Below, in pieces: positions 33,553 to 43,453 of a stretch of DNA of 64,000 nt. Position numbers and translations under genes: made by a program. The notes under the pieces are model-generated. The model was not told where the DNA came from. It did no database searches and saw only the letters and a list, made by a program, of their open reading frames with translations. The stretch is taken from the NCBI GenBank assembly GCA_023249375.1, contig JAHFCT010000006.1, positions 1 to 64,000 on the forward strand, in the 5' to 3' direction. The stretch's first letter is position 1, and the number at the start of each line of letters is the position of its first letter. Source of the DNA: Gemmatimonadota bacterium (lineage in GTDB: Bacteria; Gemmatimonadota; Gemmatimonadetes; Gemmatimonadales; Gemmatimonadaceae).

Positions 33553-35592
33553 CTAGCGATCCATGGCAATCGCGGCGGGCGGCGCATCGGCCGTCGGGCA
33601 CAGGTTACTCAGCATCTCGAGCAAGACCGTCGGGTTGATCGGTTTCTCGATGAATTCGTTCATGCCCGCCTCGAGGCAGCGGTGGCGGTCCGACCCGGCG
33701 GCGTGTCCCGTCAGCGCGATCACCGGCACAGATGGGAACCCGGCGGAACGGAGCGCGCGCGTCGCGTCCAGTCCATCCATGCCAGGCATCTCGACGTCCA
33801 TGAAGATCGCGTCGAACGCCGGACTTGCCGAGATGACGCTGTTGAAGGCGGTCTGTCCGTCCGATGCCGTCGTGACGGTGCATCCGGCGTTCGCCAGCAC
33901 CGCCTTCGCGACCGCCTGATTGACGGGATTGTCATCCGCGACGAGCACGTGCAGACCGCGGACGCGGCGGCGCACTTCGGCGTGACGATCGGCGTTCGAT
34001 GGCTCCGCCGCCACCGCCGCAGGCTCGACCGAAATACGAGGCAGCGAGACACGAAACGTCGAACCGCTTCCGGGCGTGCTCTCGACCTCGATTGCACCGT
34101 GATGCGCCTCGACGAACTCCTTGACGATTGTCATGCCGAGTCCGGTGCTCGCCTCACCGGCGGTTCCCGGTCGCGAGAGGCGAGAGAATCGGTCAAAGAG
34201 GTGGGGCAGCGAGTCGGCGGCGATGCCGACGCCCGAGTCGATGACGCTGACGATCACCTGCTTGTCGCGGACCGCGACATCCACCTGCACGGTGCCGCCG
34301 ATCGGCGTGAACTTGATGGCGTTGCTCAGCAGGTTGTTGAAGACGCGCATGAGGGACGAACCATCGCCGGCCACGGTAGTCGACGTGGCAGGCTTCGTGA
34401 ACGTGATGGACTGCCGCTTGTGCTGAGCCAAATGCCGCAGCGCGGCGACGCTGCGACGAGCGACCTCCGCGACGTCGAGCGGGGTCAGCGTCAGGTGGGC
34501 GCGGCCGGCATCGTGCTTCGCGAGCGAGAGGATATCCTCGACCAGCGACAGGAGCATCTGTCCCGATTGCTTGATCAACGTCAGGTTCTCCTGCTCGGCG
34601 GGTGCGCGATCGCCGGTGAGCAACAGGTGCTCGGCGAAGCCCATGATGCCGCTCAGCGGCGACCGCATGTCGTGCGACAGCGTCGCCAGCATGTCGTTCT
34701 GCCACTGCAAATTGGCGCGCTGATGATTGAGGGCGTGGATCAGCCGCTGGGCAATTTGCGCCCGTTCGATGTGCTGCACGACGCGCGCGATCAGCTCTTC
34801 GTGAATGAAGGGCTTGGCGAGGCAGTCGGTGGCGCCGGCATGGAATGCGTCGAGGCGCTGTGCCTGGCCGGCACTCGTCAGGAAGACCACGGGCAGTTCG
34901 GTGAGCCCCAGCTCGCGCCGAATGCGGCGGCAGAGGGAGAGACCATCGAGTCCGCGCATCTCGATATTGGTGATGACGAGGTTGATCTCCGTCGTCCGAT
35001 TGCAGAGCAGTTCGAAGGCGCGCAGTCCGTCCTCGGCCTCATGCACCTGCACGCCTTCGCTGCGGAGCGCCTTGCCGACGATCGTCCGAACGACGCGGCT
35101 CTCATCGACGAGGAGCACCTGCACATTTCGCAGCCGGTCGCCCGGCGACAGGATCTGCCGCACGCGGCGCGCCAGGGCACCCGCTTCGAACTTCTTGTGC
35201 ACAAAATCCAGCGCGCCGAGTTCAAAGCCACGGCGCCGGTCGTCCAGCGTGTCGCTGCCGGTGAAGAAGACGACGGGGACGCGCTCGTCGGGCAGATGCC
35301 GAAAGCGATGGCGGAAGTCGTCGCTGTACAACCGCTCGCACGTTGAGAATCCGTCGAGCTCCGGCATCTCCACATCGAGCACGACGAGATCCGGCGTGAA
35401 TCCACGTTCCACGCAATCGAGCGCCTCGCGCCCGTCGCCCGCTTCCGCAATCTCATAGCCGTCGGGCTCGAGTTCGCGCCTGACAATACGCCGGCTGGTC
35501 GCGCTATCGTCAACGATGAGCACGCGCTTGGGTATGACGTGTGGCACCCGTGACTCGGCGGCCAGCGCGGGGTCCAGAGCGGATATGGGCAT
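33553..35592 (-). CDS. Hybrid histidine kinase, REC-REC-HisKA-HATPase-REC
   Basis: Start at ATG 35592 (MPISALDP; 679 residues); ATG 35616 is in frame. It is cytoplasmic, with no membrane segment. REC1 (about 20-145) has VLIVDDS and VVLDVEMPE (Asp73). REC2 (about 155-270) has LLVDES, but ITNIEMRG puts Asn where the phospho-acceptor Asp belongs. HisKA carries SHDMRSPLSGIMGF (His307). HATPase boxes are NNLLSNAIKFTP, VIDSGVGI and STGLGMTIVKEF. REC3 (about 545-660) has FMDVEMPGMDGLDA. It would act as a phosphorelay hub receiving signals from other kinases. No dedicated output regulator is adjacent. Nothing notable was seen in 35617-35768 upstream. Confidence 0.92.
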   Translation of the reverse strand: MPISALDPALAAESRVPHVIPKRVLIVDDSATSRRIVRRELEPDGYEIAEAGDGREALDCVERGFTPDLVVLDVEMPELDGFSTCERLYSDDFRHRFRHLPDERVPVVFFTGSDTLDDRRRGFELGALDFVHKKFEAGALARRVRQILSPGDRLRNVQVLLVDESRVVRTIVGKALRSEGVQVHEAEDGLRAFELLCNRTTEINLVITNIEMRGLDGLSLCRRIRRELGLTELPVVFLTSAGQAQRLDAFHAGATDCLAKPFIHEELIARVVQHIERAQIAQRLIHALNHQRANLQWQNDMLATLSHDMRSPLSGIMGFAEHLLLTGDRAPAEQENLTLIKQSGQMLLSLVEDILSLAKHDAGRAHLTLTPLDVAEVARRSVAALRHLAQHKRQSITFTKPATSTTVAGDGSSLMRVFNNLLSNAIKFTPIGGTVQVDVAVRDKQVIVSVIDSGVGIAADSLPHLFDRFSRLSRPGTAGEASTGLGMTIVKEFVEAHHGAIEVESTPGSGSTFRVSLPRISVEPAAVAAEPSNADRHAEVRRRVRGLHVLVADDNPVNQAVAKAVLANAGCTVTTASDGQTAFNSVISASPAFDAIFMDVEMPGMDGLDATRALRSAGFPSVPVIALTGHAAGSDRHRCLEAGMNEFIEKPINPTVLLEMLSNLCPTADAPPAAIAMDR

Positions 35593-35768
35593 TCGCGCGC
35601 CCCTCGCGGGCGCCATGGAGGCTCAAGGAAAGAACGGGGAGCGCCTCAGCGCGCACCTCGCCATTCTCAGATATCGGCAGATCGGGCCAGTGCTTGAGTC
35701 GGGCAGCAACATCCTCGAAATCCGAGTTCTCCTATCGGATTGAACGCCCCGATCAGGTAGCCGCTATC

Positions 35769-37247
35769 TCACCTCATCTCGCTCTCAATGACCCCGGCCA
35801 GCGGCGCAATGCCATCGGCGAATCGCTCGAGATCCGCCCACTTCGTGCGGTGGTTCGTGATGCACGTGCGAATGACGTACCGCCCGTTCACCATGGAACC
35901 GCTCGGCACCGCGAGCCCGGATTCCTGAATGCGGAGCAGCAACTCGCGGTTCAGCGCATCGCACTGCTCACCCGTGAAACCCGCGGGCACCCAGCGCCAG
36001 CAGACGATGTTGAGCGGCACGGGCGCGCTGATTGCGATGCCGGGCACGCGCGCGATGCGTTCGCCGAACGCGCGCGCCTGCATCACGTTTTGCTCGATGA
36101 TGGCGCCGATGGCATCCACGCCGTGCGCCTTGAACGACATCCACGCCTTGAGCGCCTTGAAGCCGCGCGTCAACTCGGGTCCGCGGTCGGCAAAGGTGAG
36201 GCCGCCGGCAATCACGCCGCGCCCTTCGTCGCGCAGGTAGCTCGGCGTGAGAGAGAACGCCGCGCGCTGCTGCTCCGCATCACGCACGAGCACACAGGCG
36301 ATCTCGAATGGCAGGAACCCCCACTTGTGCAAATCGAGCGCAATGGAGTCCGCGCGCTCCATGCCCTTCACGATCGGAGCGAGCGCGGGCGACAGCCGGG
36401 CGAGTGCGCCGAACGCGCCATCGACGTGAAACCACAGATCTTCAGCCGCGGCGAGATCGGCGAGGGCATCGAGGTCGTCCGTCGCGCCGCAGTTCACGGT
36501 GCCGGCGGAGCCGATGACGCAGATGGGACGCAGTCCTGCGGATCGGTCCGTCGCGATCATCGCGCGCATCGCCGCGACGTCGACCTCAAAGGCATCATCC
36601 ACCGGCACCTTGCGCAGCGATTCGCTGCCCAGCCCGAGCAGTTCGAGACACTTCTGCGCCCAGCTGTGCACCTCGTGTGAGGCGTAGACGGCGAGGCGCG
36701 GCCCGCCGAGCGCGCCGAGCGTGCGCACGTCGAAGCCCGCCTTGGCGTGGCGCGCGACGGCGAGTCCCAGATAGTTGGCCATCGTGCCGCCGCTCATCAG
36801 CAACCCGCCGCTCGCCGCGGGCAGTCCCATCAACTCGGCGAGCCACGCGATGACGCGTTCTTCGACGAGCCGCCCCGCGTCGTTGAATCCGGCGAGGTGC
36901 GCGTTCATGCCCGACGCGAGCATGTCCGCCATCATGCCGAGCGGTGTGCCGTTGCCCTGCACCCAGCCAAAGAAGCGCGGGCTGCGCGAGCCGTTGGAGT
37001 AGGGGAGCACGTGTGTGAGAAACTGGTCGTACACCGCCGCTTCACCTTGCGGTGTGCGCGGCACGCGTTCGGCGGCGATGGTCGTTCGCACGTCCGGCGG
37101 CACCGGTGTCCACGCTGGCCGCTCGTGCAAGGTGCTGATGAAGTCGAGCGAGTCGTCCACCATCCGGTGGGCGAGCGCGCGAAACGCGTCCCAGTCCTGC
37201 GGGTCGAGTGTCGCGTCGGTGCGGGCGTGCGGCGGTGTGGAGGGCAT
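35769..37247 (-). CDS. PLP-dependent group II amino-acid decarboxylase (aromatic-L-amino-acid decarboxylase-like)
   Basis: A 492-residue fold-type I PLP enzyme. The cofactor lysine is in LHKWGFLPFEIACVLVRD (Lys308); HVDGAFGALARLSP precedes it, and GVVQGNGTP-like GWVQGNGTPLGMMADML and LLMSGGTMANYLGL occur earlier. These match the group that decarboxylates tryptophan, DOPA, tyrosine or glutamate, and related aldehyde synthases. Substrate cannot be read directly. It is monocistronic, starting from a probable leaderless promoter, and diverges from the tricorn protease gene with R4 between them. Confidence 0.87.
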   Translation of the reverse strand: MPSTPPHARTDATLDPQDWDAFRALAHRMVDDSLDFISTLHERPAWTPVPPDVRTTIAAERVPRTPQGEAAVYDQFLTHVLPYSNGSRSPRFFGWVQGNGTPLGMMADMLASGMNAHLAGFNDAGRLVEERVIAWLAELMGLPAASGGLLMSGGTMANYLGLAVARHAKAGFDVRTLGALGGPRLAVYASHEVHSWAQKCLELLGLGSESLRKVPVDDAFEVDVAAMRAMIATDRSAGLRPICVIGSAGTVNCGATDDLDALADLAAAEDLWFHVDGAFGALARLSPALAPIVKGMERADSIALDLHKWGFLPFEIACVLVRDAEQQRAAFSLTPSYLRDEGRGVIAGGLTFADRGPELTRGFKALKAWMSFKAHGVDAIGAIIEQNVMQARAFGERIARVPGIAISAPVPLNIVCWRWVPAGFTGEQCDALNRELLLRIQESGLAVPSGSMVNGRYVIRTCITNHRTKWADLERFADGIAPLAGVIESEMR

Positions 37248-37259
37248 GTCCGGAGATTA
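37248..37259 (-). promoter_or_regulatory. Probable leaderless -10 element of the decarboxylase gene
   Basis: On the minus strand TAATCT (37259-37254) is followed by six bases (CCGGAC) and the ATG. The spacing matches that at the acyl-CoA dehydrogenase gene. No ribosome-binding site fits in between. Confidence 0.45.
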
Positions 37260-37340
37260 GTGCCACGCGCCGCCGTGCACTATCGGTCTGGCAGTCGCCG
37301 CCGCGGGCTGAGTACGCAGGCGCCCGCCAACAACAACTGC

Positions 37341-37448
37341 TTACCACGGATGACACGGATTGAACGGATGAACACGGATCCTGCTTGGGAGGAACCCCTC
37401 AAGGCAGGATCCGTGTTCATCCGTGCCCATCCGAACGATCCGTGGTAA
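37341..37448. repeat. R-family inverted repeat, copy R4 (best preserved)
   Basis: 108 bp. Left arm TTACCACGGATGACACGGAT, TGAACGGATGAACACGGATC, CTGC. Right arm GCAG, GATCCGTGTTCATCCGTGCC, CATCCGAACGATCCGTGGTAA. Ends pair exactly (TTACCACGG with CCGTGGTAA). The centre (TTGGGAGG, AA, CCCCTCAA) can fold on itself. It lies between divergent genes and occupies a third of the 322-base gap; the rest shows no gene. Confidence 0.93.
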
Positions 37449-37569
37449 TCAGTAAGTCGCACGGTACAAACCAAATGAAACCCTAGCCGCTCTTGAGCCA
37501 ACGCGCGAAGATAGAGCGGTTCGCCCCCGTTGCTGCCCGCCTGCGCACGCCACCCCAGCCTCGACTTCC

Positions 37570-40500
37570 ATGCCCCGTTTTCGCGCCGCTTGGCTTCTCC
37601 CGAGCTTCTGCCTCGCCGCTGCGCTGCCAGCGCAAACGAGAATGCTGCGTTCTCCCTCGGTAAGCGCGCGGCACATCGCGTTCGCGTACGCGCAGAACAT
37701 CTGGGTCGTCGACCGAACGGGCGGCGCCGCGCGGCGCCTCACGAGCTTCCAGGGCGAAACGCAGAATCCCAAGCTCTCGCCGGACGGCGCGCTCGTGGCG
37801 TTCAGCGCGGAGTACGGCGGCAACACCGATGTGTACGTCGTGCCCGTCGACGGCGGTACGCCCAAGCGCCTCACGTGGAACTCCGCGCCCGACATGGTGC
37901 AGGGGTGGACGCCCGACGGCAAGGCGGTGCTCTTCTCATCCACGCGCGAGACGTTCGGTCCATCGGCGACTCCCAAGTTCTACACGGTGCCCGCGGACGG
38001 CGGACCCGAATTGTTTCTCAACATCAGTCGCGGCTACCAAGGGCGCATCGCGCCGGATGGCAAGCGCATTGCCTACCGGATGAACAACAGCTGGGACGAG
38101 GAGCGCCGCAACTACCGCGGCGGGCAGAACCGCCCCATCTGGATTGCCGACCTGAAGACGCTCGACGTCGAGACGCCACCGTGGAAGGACTCCAAGGACA
38201 TGGAACCCGCGTGGATCGGCGACGTCGTGTACTTCATTTCCGACCGTGACGGCGTGGCGAACGTCTGGTCGTACGACACGAAGACCAAGAAGCTCGCGCA
38301 GGCCACCGACTACTCGGACTTCGACGTCAAGACACTCGACGCCGGCGCCGGCGTGGTGGTGTTCGAGCAGGCCGGGTACATCCACGAGCTCGATGCCAAG
38401 ACGGGCAAGGAACATCGCGTCAACATCACGGCCACCGGTGATTTCCCGTGGATGATGCCGGCGTGGAAGGACGTTGGCGGACGCATCGCCAGCATGGCGA
38501 TCAGCCCCACCGGCAAGCGCGCGGCCGTCGAGGCGCGCGGCGAAATCTTCACGATTCCGGCGGAGAAGGGCGACGTGCGCAACATCGCGCCGTCGAGCGG
38601 GTCGGCCGAACGGGATCCGGCGTGGAGCCCGGACGGCAAGTCGCTCTCGTACTTCAGCGACAAGAGCGGCGAGTACAAGCTGTACATCGCACCGGCGGAT
38701 GGGCTGACGCCACCGCGCGAAATCACGCTGCCAAACCACAAGCACTACTACACGCCGGCGTGGTCGCCTGACGGCAAGCGCATTCTGTACACCGACACCG
38801 ATCTCAAGCTGTGGGTGCTGGACGTCGCGAGCGGGCAGGCGAAGGTGATGGGCGATGATCCGTGGATGGTGCCGACGCGCACGATGAATCCGGTGTGGAG
38901 TCCCGATTCGAAGTGGATCGCCTATGTGCGCCACCTCAACTCGCTGTACAAGCAGATTGTCGCCGTCAACGTCGAGACTGGAACCGCGAAGCCGGTGACG
39001 GATGGTCTGTCGGACGCGTCGTGGCCGGCGTGGGATGCGAGCGGCAAGTACCTCTGGTTCCTCGCGTCCACCGACTTCGGCCTGAAGTCGCAGTGGCTCG
39101 ACATGACGAACTATCCGTTCGAGACGACGTACGGACTTTACTTCGCCATTCTCGCCAAGAACGAAGCAACGCCGCTGCTCCCAGAGAGCGACGATGAGAC
39201 GGGCGCTCCGGCCGCTCCGAACGCGGCGCGCGTCGCGCGCGCCGGTGATGCCGCGGCCTCCGACGCCGCTCCCGCCGCTGCCGCATCGGTTCCTGCACGT
39301 GCCGCCGTGAGTGTGACCATCGACTTCGAAGGGCTCGCCTCACGCATCATCAGCGTGCCGGGCGTCGCGACGCGCAGTTACACTCGGCTTCAAGCGGGCA
39401 CCGCGGGCACCGTCTTCCTCAGCGAAGCCGTGCCGGCCTCCGGCACGAGCGGTGCAGGCGGCGGACAGACGGTGCACCGCTACCAGCTGCGTGACCGCCG
39501 GGCGAGTGTATTTCTGAGCGGTGTCGCCGACTTTGACGTTAGCCGCGATGGGCGCAAGCTGCTTTATCGCGGCAGTGGCATTGGCGGTGGTGGCGGTGCA
39601 GTCGGTGGCCCCGCGGCCGCGGGTCCATCGCTCTTCATCGTGGACGCGGCCGGTGCGCCGCCGCAGGCAGGCGCGGGCCGGCTGAATGCAACGCTGCGCG
39701 CGTGGATCGACCCGAAGCTCGAGTTCCAGCAGATCTTCAACGAAGGGTGGCGCAACCAGCGCGACTTCCTGTACGTGCCGAACATGCACGGCGCCGACTG
39801 GCCGAAGATGCGCGCGATGTACGGCGCGCTGGTGCCGTTCGTCAATCATCGCAGCGACCTGAACTACGTGATCGACATGATGGGGTCGGAAATCGCGATC
39901 GGTCACTCGTATGTGCGCGGCGGGGATATGCCCGCGGTGCCCGCGAATACCGGCGGGCAGCTTGGCGCCGATTTCGCTCTCGACCAGGGGCGCTACCGCA
40001 TCACGCGCATCTACGACAACGAGAGCTGGAACACCGATCTGCGCGCGCCGCTCGCCGTACCGGGCGTCGACGTGCGCGTGGGCGACTATCTGATCGCGGT
40101 GAACGGCGAAGAGCTGCGCGTTCCCGACAACCTCTATCGACTGCTCGATGGCACGGCGGGCCGCCAGACCGTGCTGACCGTCAACGACCGGCCGGTTGCC
40201 GACGGGGCGCGCCGCGCCACGGTTATTCCCGTGGCGAACGACCAGGGCCTTCGGGCGCGCGCCTGGGTGGAGCACAATCGCCGAGTGGTTGATTCGCTGT
40301 CACACGGCAAGCTGGCGTACGTGCATCTGCCCAACACCGGGCAGCCCGGGTACAGCAGCTTCAACCGATACTACTTCGCGCAGCAGGACAAGCAGGGCGC
40401 CATCATCGACGAGCGATACAACGGCGGTGGCTCCGCCGCCGACTACATCATTGACGTGCTCCAGCGCGACTTCGACGGCTATTTCAACAACGTCGCCGGC

Positions 40501-40938
40501 GATCGCGTCCCCTTCACGAGTCCCGCGGCCGGCATCTGGGGGCCAAAGGTGATGATTATCAACGAGCAGGCCGGCTCGGGCGGCGACTTGATGCCGTGGA
40601 TGTTCCATCATCGCAAGATTGGCACGCTCGTCGGCAAGCGCACGTGGGGCGGCCTCGTGCACACCGCCGACACGCCGGGATTCATCGATGGCGGCTCGAT
40701 GATTGCGCCGCGCGGCGGTTTCTTCCGCCGCGACAATCAGTGGGATGTCGAGAACGTGGGACAGGCGCCGGACATCGATGTCGAGAACTTCCCCAAGGAC
40801 GTCGCCAGCGGGCACGACCCGCAGCTCGAGCGCGCCGTGCAGGAAGCGCTCAAGCAGCTCGAGGCGAAGCCCGTGCAGCGCGCCATGAAGGAACCGCCGG
40901 CCCCGACGTGGGGCAAGCGCGTGAAGCCAATGCCTTGA
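37570..40938 (+). CDS. Tricorn protease homologue (S41 family), exported
   Basis: A 1122-residue protein with a signal peptide (1-22, ALPAQ). Residues 30-500 are beta-propeller blades of the PD40/WD40-like type (NPKLSPDGALVAFSAEYGG, DPAWSPDGKSLSYFSDKSGE, YTPAWSPDGKRILYTDTD). An Ala-rich linker follows (about 540-580), then the C1 domain, a PDZ domain (about 820-900, VPGVDVRVGDYLIAVNGEEL) and the S41 core with catalytic Ser1003 in EQAGSGGDLMPW. This matches tricorn, which trims peptides released by larger proteases. Location outside the cytoplasm is predicted. Likely scavenges peptides together with the M14 peptidases of this window. Confidence 0.93.
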   Translation: MPRFRAAWLLPSFCLAAALPAQTRMLRSPSVSARHIAFAYAQNIWVVDRTGGAARRLTSFQGETQNPKLSPDGALVAFSAEYGGNTDVYVVPVDGGTPKRLTWNSAPDMVQGWTPDGKAVLFSSTRETFGPSATPKFYTVPADGGPELFLNISRGYQGRIAPDGKRIAYRMNNSWDEERRNYRGGQNRPIWIADLKTLDVETPPWKDSKDMEPAWIGDVVYFISDRDGVANVWSYDTKTKKLAQATDYSDFDVKTLDAGAGVVVFEQAGYIHELDAKTGKEHRVNITATGDFPWMMPAWKDVGGRIASMAISPTGKRAAVEARGEIFTIPAEKGDVRNIAPSSGSAERDPAWSPDGKSLSYFSDKSGEYKLYIAPADGLTPPREITLPNHKHYYTPAWSPDGKRILYTDTDLKLWVLDVASGQAKVMGDDPWMVPTRTMNPVWSPDSKWIAYVRHLNSLYKQIVAVNVETGTAKPVTDGLSDASWPAWDASGKYLWFLASTDFGLKSQWLDMTNYPFETTYGLYFAILAKNEATPLLPESDDETGAPAAPNAARVARAGDAAASDAAPAAAASVPARAAVSVTIDFEGLASRIISVPGVATRSYTRLQAGTAGTVFLSEAVPASGTSGAGGGQTVHRYQLRDRRASVFLSGVADFDVSRDGRKLLYRGSGIGGGGGAVGGPAAAGPSLFIVDAAGAPPQAGAGRLNATLRAWIDPKLEFQQIFNEGWRNQRDFLYVPNMHGADWPKMRAMYGALVPFVNHRSDLNYVIDMMGSEIAIGHSYVRGGDMPAVPANTGGQLGADFALDQGRYRITRIYDNESWNTDLRAPLAVPGVDVRVGDYLIAVNGEELRVPDNLYRLLDGTAGRQTVLTVNDRPVADGARRATVIPVANDQGLRARAWVEHNRRVVDSLSHGKLAYVHLPNTGQPGYSSFNRYYFAQQDKQGAIIDERYNGGGSAADYIIDVLQRDFDGYFNNVAGDRVPFTSPAAGIWGPKVMIINEQAGSGGDLMPWMFHHRKIGTLVGKRTWGGLVHTADTPGFIDGGSMIAPRGGFFRRDNQWDVENVGQAPDIDVENFPKDVASGHDPQLERAVQEALKQLEAKPVQRAMKEPPAPTWGKRVKPMP

Positions 40939-40968
40939 GCTCCGGCTGCGGGCAGGACACGGCACTGC

Positions 40969-41078
40969 TTAACTCGGATGACACCGATTGAACGAATGAA
41001 CACCGATCCTGCACCGCCGGGGTTACCCCAACGAGCAGGATCCGTGTTCATCCGTGCCCATCCGAATCATCCCAGGAA
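40969..41078. repeat. R-family inverted repeat, copy R5 (left arm decayed)
   Basis: The right arm is intact (GCAGGATCCGTGTTCATCCG, TGCCCATCCGAAT), but the left arm carries several changes of CGGAT to CGAT or GAAT (ACACCGATTGAACGAATG). The outer ends no longer pair. The central hairpin GGGG (41019-41022), TTA, CCCC (41026-41029) is kept. About 110 bp, in the 219-base gap between two + strand genes. Confidence 0.8.
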
Positions 41079-41157
41079 CTCAGTTGCAGTTCCTCTCAAA
41101 TCACGCGAAGCTTGAGAGGCAGGCCGCCGCGCCACGCGACGTACTGCATTCAAAGCC

Positions 41158-42390
41158 GTGCCACCAACACTCAGACTTCGCGCATCGCTGCTCCTCGTGA
41201 GCGCGATGGCGTGCTCCTCCGCGGGTGCGCCCGACGGGCTCGGTACGCCGATCACGTCCATTGGATCGGCGCCCGATACCACCGTCGCGGTGATCGCTCC
41301 TGGCGTCACGCACTATCGATTCACCGACAAGTCCGGGCCGTGGGAAGTGAACTTCGTGCGCGTCGATCTCCGGCGCACCGACCTGATGCTGCGGCACGTG
41401 CGCGCGCTCGATCAGCTGCGCGGTCGCGAAAAGCCGAGCAGCATGGCGCGCCGCATCAGCAGTCCCGGTGTTGCCGCACTCGTCGCCGTGAACGCCGACT
41501 TCTTCCAGACCAGCGGCGAGAACGAAAACAACCAGGTGCTCGACGGTGAGTGGTGGAAAGGTCTCAAGGTCACCGACTCGGGCTTCGACACGTTTGACAA
41601 CGTGCACGCGCAGTTTGCGATGGACGCCGCCAATCATCCCTGTTTGGATCGTTACGCGCTCGACGCAACAGCATGGGTGCGCGGTGTTGCCATGCCAGTG
41701 ACCAACCTGAACTTCAGCGCCGCGGGCACGGCCGAGCAGACGGTGCTGTTCACGCCGCGCTTCGGAACGACTACAACGCGCGACACCACGCGCTCCGCCG
41801 CGGAAGCACCGCTGCGTCTCGCGGGGCGGCGCGGCGACACGCTGGTCTACGTGCGCCGCGGCGTCGTCGCGAACGCGAGCGGGTCCGCCATTCCCTCCGA
41901 CGGTGCCATCTTCGCCGCCTACGGACTCGGCAGTCGACTGCACGACGTGCAAGCGATCGCCGACGGTGACACCGTGAAGATTCTGCTCGCGACGCTGCCG
42001 CGCCTTCCCAAGAACGCCGCACCATCGCTGATCGTCGGCGGCTGGCCGCGCATTCTCAGCGACGGCGTGATCGTCGCCGCCAACTCGGCCGCCCTCGAGG
42101 GCACCATCGCGGCAAACGCCGAGGTGCGGCACCCGCGCACGGCGGTTGGATTCTCCCGCGACAGCACCACGCTGCTCCTGCTCGTCGTGGACGGACGCTC
42201 CGAGCAAAGCGTCGGCATGACCATCGTCGAACTCGCGACGCTCATGCGCCAGCTCGGTGCCTGGCACGCGCTCAACTTTGACGGCGGCGGTTCAACCAGC
42301 ATGGTGATCAACGGCGCCGTGGTGAACACGCCGAGTGATCCGACCGGTGAACGCGAAGTGGGCGACGCGCTGCTGGTGATCAGGAAGTAG
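41158..42390 (+). CDS. Phosphodiester glycosidase (NAGPA-like) lipoprotein
   Basis: A 410-residue lipoprotein: the leader ends LLLVSAMAC with Cys19 as the lipidated residue. The NAGPA domain (about 100-405) shows AALVAVNADFFQTSGE and TAVGFSRDSTTLLLLVVDGR. It ends with the hallmark LNFDGGGSTSMVINGAVVN and GDALLVI. The family removes GlcNAc from phosphodiester-linked sugars in animals; bacterial members probably act on phosphodiester-linked envelope glycans. Start is GTG. An Asn/Gln-rich loop with one Cys occurs near residue 160. It stands alone between R5 and a convergent transporter. Confidence 0.85.
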   Translation: MPPTLRLRASLLLVSAMACSSAGAPDGLGTPITSIGSAPDTTVAVIAPGVTHYRFTDKSGPWEVNFVRVDLRRTDLMLRHVRALDQLRGREKPSSMARRISSPGVAALVAVNADFFQTSGENENNQVLDGEWWKGLKVTDSGFDTFDNVHAQFAMDAANHPCLDRYALDATAWVRGVAMPVTNLNFSAAGTAEQTVLFTPRFGTTTTRDTTRSAAEAPLRLAGRRGDTLVYVRRGVVANASGSAIPSDGAIFAAYGLGSRLHDVQAIADGDTVKILLATLPRLPKNAAPSLIVGGWPRILSDGVIVAANSAALEGTIAANAEVRHPRTAVGFSRDSTTLLLLVVDGRSEQSVGMTIVELATLMRQLGAWHALNFDGGGSTSMVINGAVVNTPSDPTGEREVGDALLVIRK

Positions 42391-42402
42391 CGCGCGGCGG
42401 CG

Positions 42403-43218
42403 CTACGCCGACAACCGCTCGATCAACATCCACGCGCCGCTGCCAATGCCAATGCCGATGATCGCGCGCCGCACCCAATGCTGGCCGACGCGCTGGGCCA
42501 GCCGCGCGCCAATCATGCCGCCGAGTGCGGCGCCGACCGCCATCGTGAGCGCGATCGGCCAGTGCACAATGCCGCTCACCGCGAAGATGAGCACCGCCAC
42601 GAGGTTGATGTTGAGGCCGCCCCAGTTCTTGAGACCATTCATCGTGTGAATGTTCGTGAGCCCCATCATGCCAAGTGCGGCGAGCATCAGGATGCCCGCG
42701 CCCGCACCGAAATAGCCGCCGTAAATGGCGACGAAGTACTGGTAGATCAGGTAGCCGGTCGGCGGCGGCGGAAGTTCGGCGCCGTCCGCGACCGCGATGG
42801 CGTGCCCCACGGCCCATCGCATCATCGGTCCTTGCAGCACGAAAAGCAGCGTGGCGCCCCAAATCAGCCACGGTACGCTGTCGGCGAATTTCCGTTCCGG
42901 TGTGCAGAGAAGGAGGACAGCACCGGTGATGCCACCAAGCAGGCTTGGCAGCGCCCAACGGATGGTCCACGAGCGTGCGCCCCGCAGGGAATCGCGGTAG
43001 CTCCAGAAGCTCGTCAGCGTCCCTGGCCAGAGGGCAACCGTGCTTGTGGCGTTCGCCATGAGAGGCGGAACGCCAATGCCGATCAGGGCGGGGAAGGTGA
43101 GCAGCGTGCCGCCGCCGGCGATGGCGTTGACGATTCCGCCGCCCATCGCGGCGAGCGCCACGAGGGCCAGGCGCATCGGTTCGAGCGCGGGAACGTCAGT
43201 CGGATTGAGGATGGCCAT
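42403..43218 (-). CDS. TauE/SafE family permease (sulfite/organosulfonate export type)
   Basis: Start at MAILNPTDVPALEP (ATG 43218); 271 residues with about eight membrane helices. The duplicated TauE/SafE pattern is seen: MGGGIVNAIAGGGTLLTFPA in the first half and GGYFGAGAGILMLAALGMMG in the second, each in the early part of a four-helix unit. Family members move sulfite, sulfoacetate or related anions; the actual substrate here is unknown. Convergent with the NAGPA gene, 12 bases apart. Confidence 0.88.
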   Translation of the reverse strand: MAILNPTDVPALEPMRLALVALAAMGGGIVNAIAGGGTLLTFPALIGIGVPPLMANATSTVALWPGTLTSFWSYRDSLRGARSWTIRWALPSLLGGITGAVLLLCTPERKFADSVPWLIWGATLLFVLQGPMMRWAVGHAIAVADGAELPPPPTGYLIYQYFVAIYGGYFGAGAGILMLAALGMMGLTNIHTMNGLKNWGGLNINLVAVLIFAVSGIVHWPIALTMAVGAALGGMIGARLAQRVGQHWVRRAIIGIGIGSGAWMLIERLSA

Positions 43219-43453
43219 GTCGGGTAAGTTGCGCCTCCCTTGGGCGCTTCCCACTGGTAACGTTCTGCCCGTGCGCGCCGTTCATAGTAGGGCATTGCGC
43301 GCCAATGCAGTAGCTTTTTCTGTTGCATGCACGATGCTCGTGTACGTGCTCGCCGGGGATTGGCCGTCATGGCCCGCCCCTCTCTCACTGACTGAAATCG
43401 TGCCGGACGAGTGTTCCGCTGCGGTTTCACCATTCGAGTTCTGGTAGACGACC

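Noticed and set aside
31587-33587. 666-residue open frame opposite the M14 peptidase
   Set aside because: Antisense shadow; the M14 zinc ligands are all present on the plus strand.
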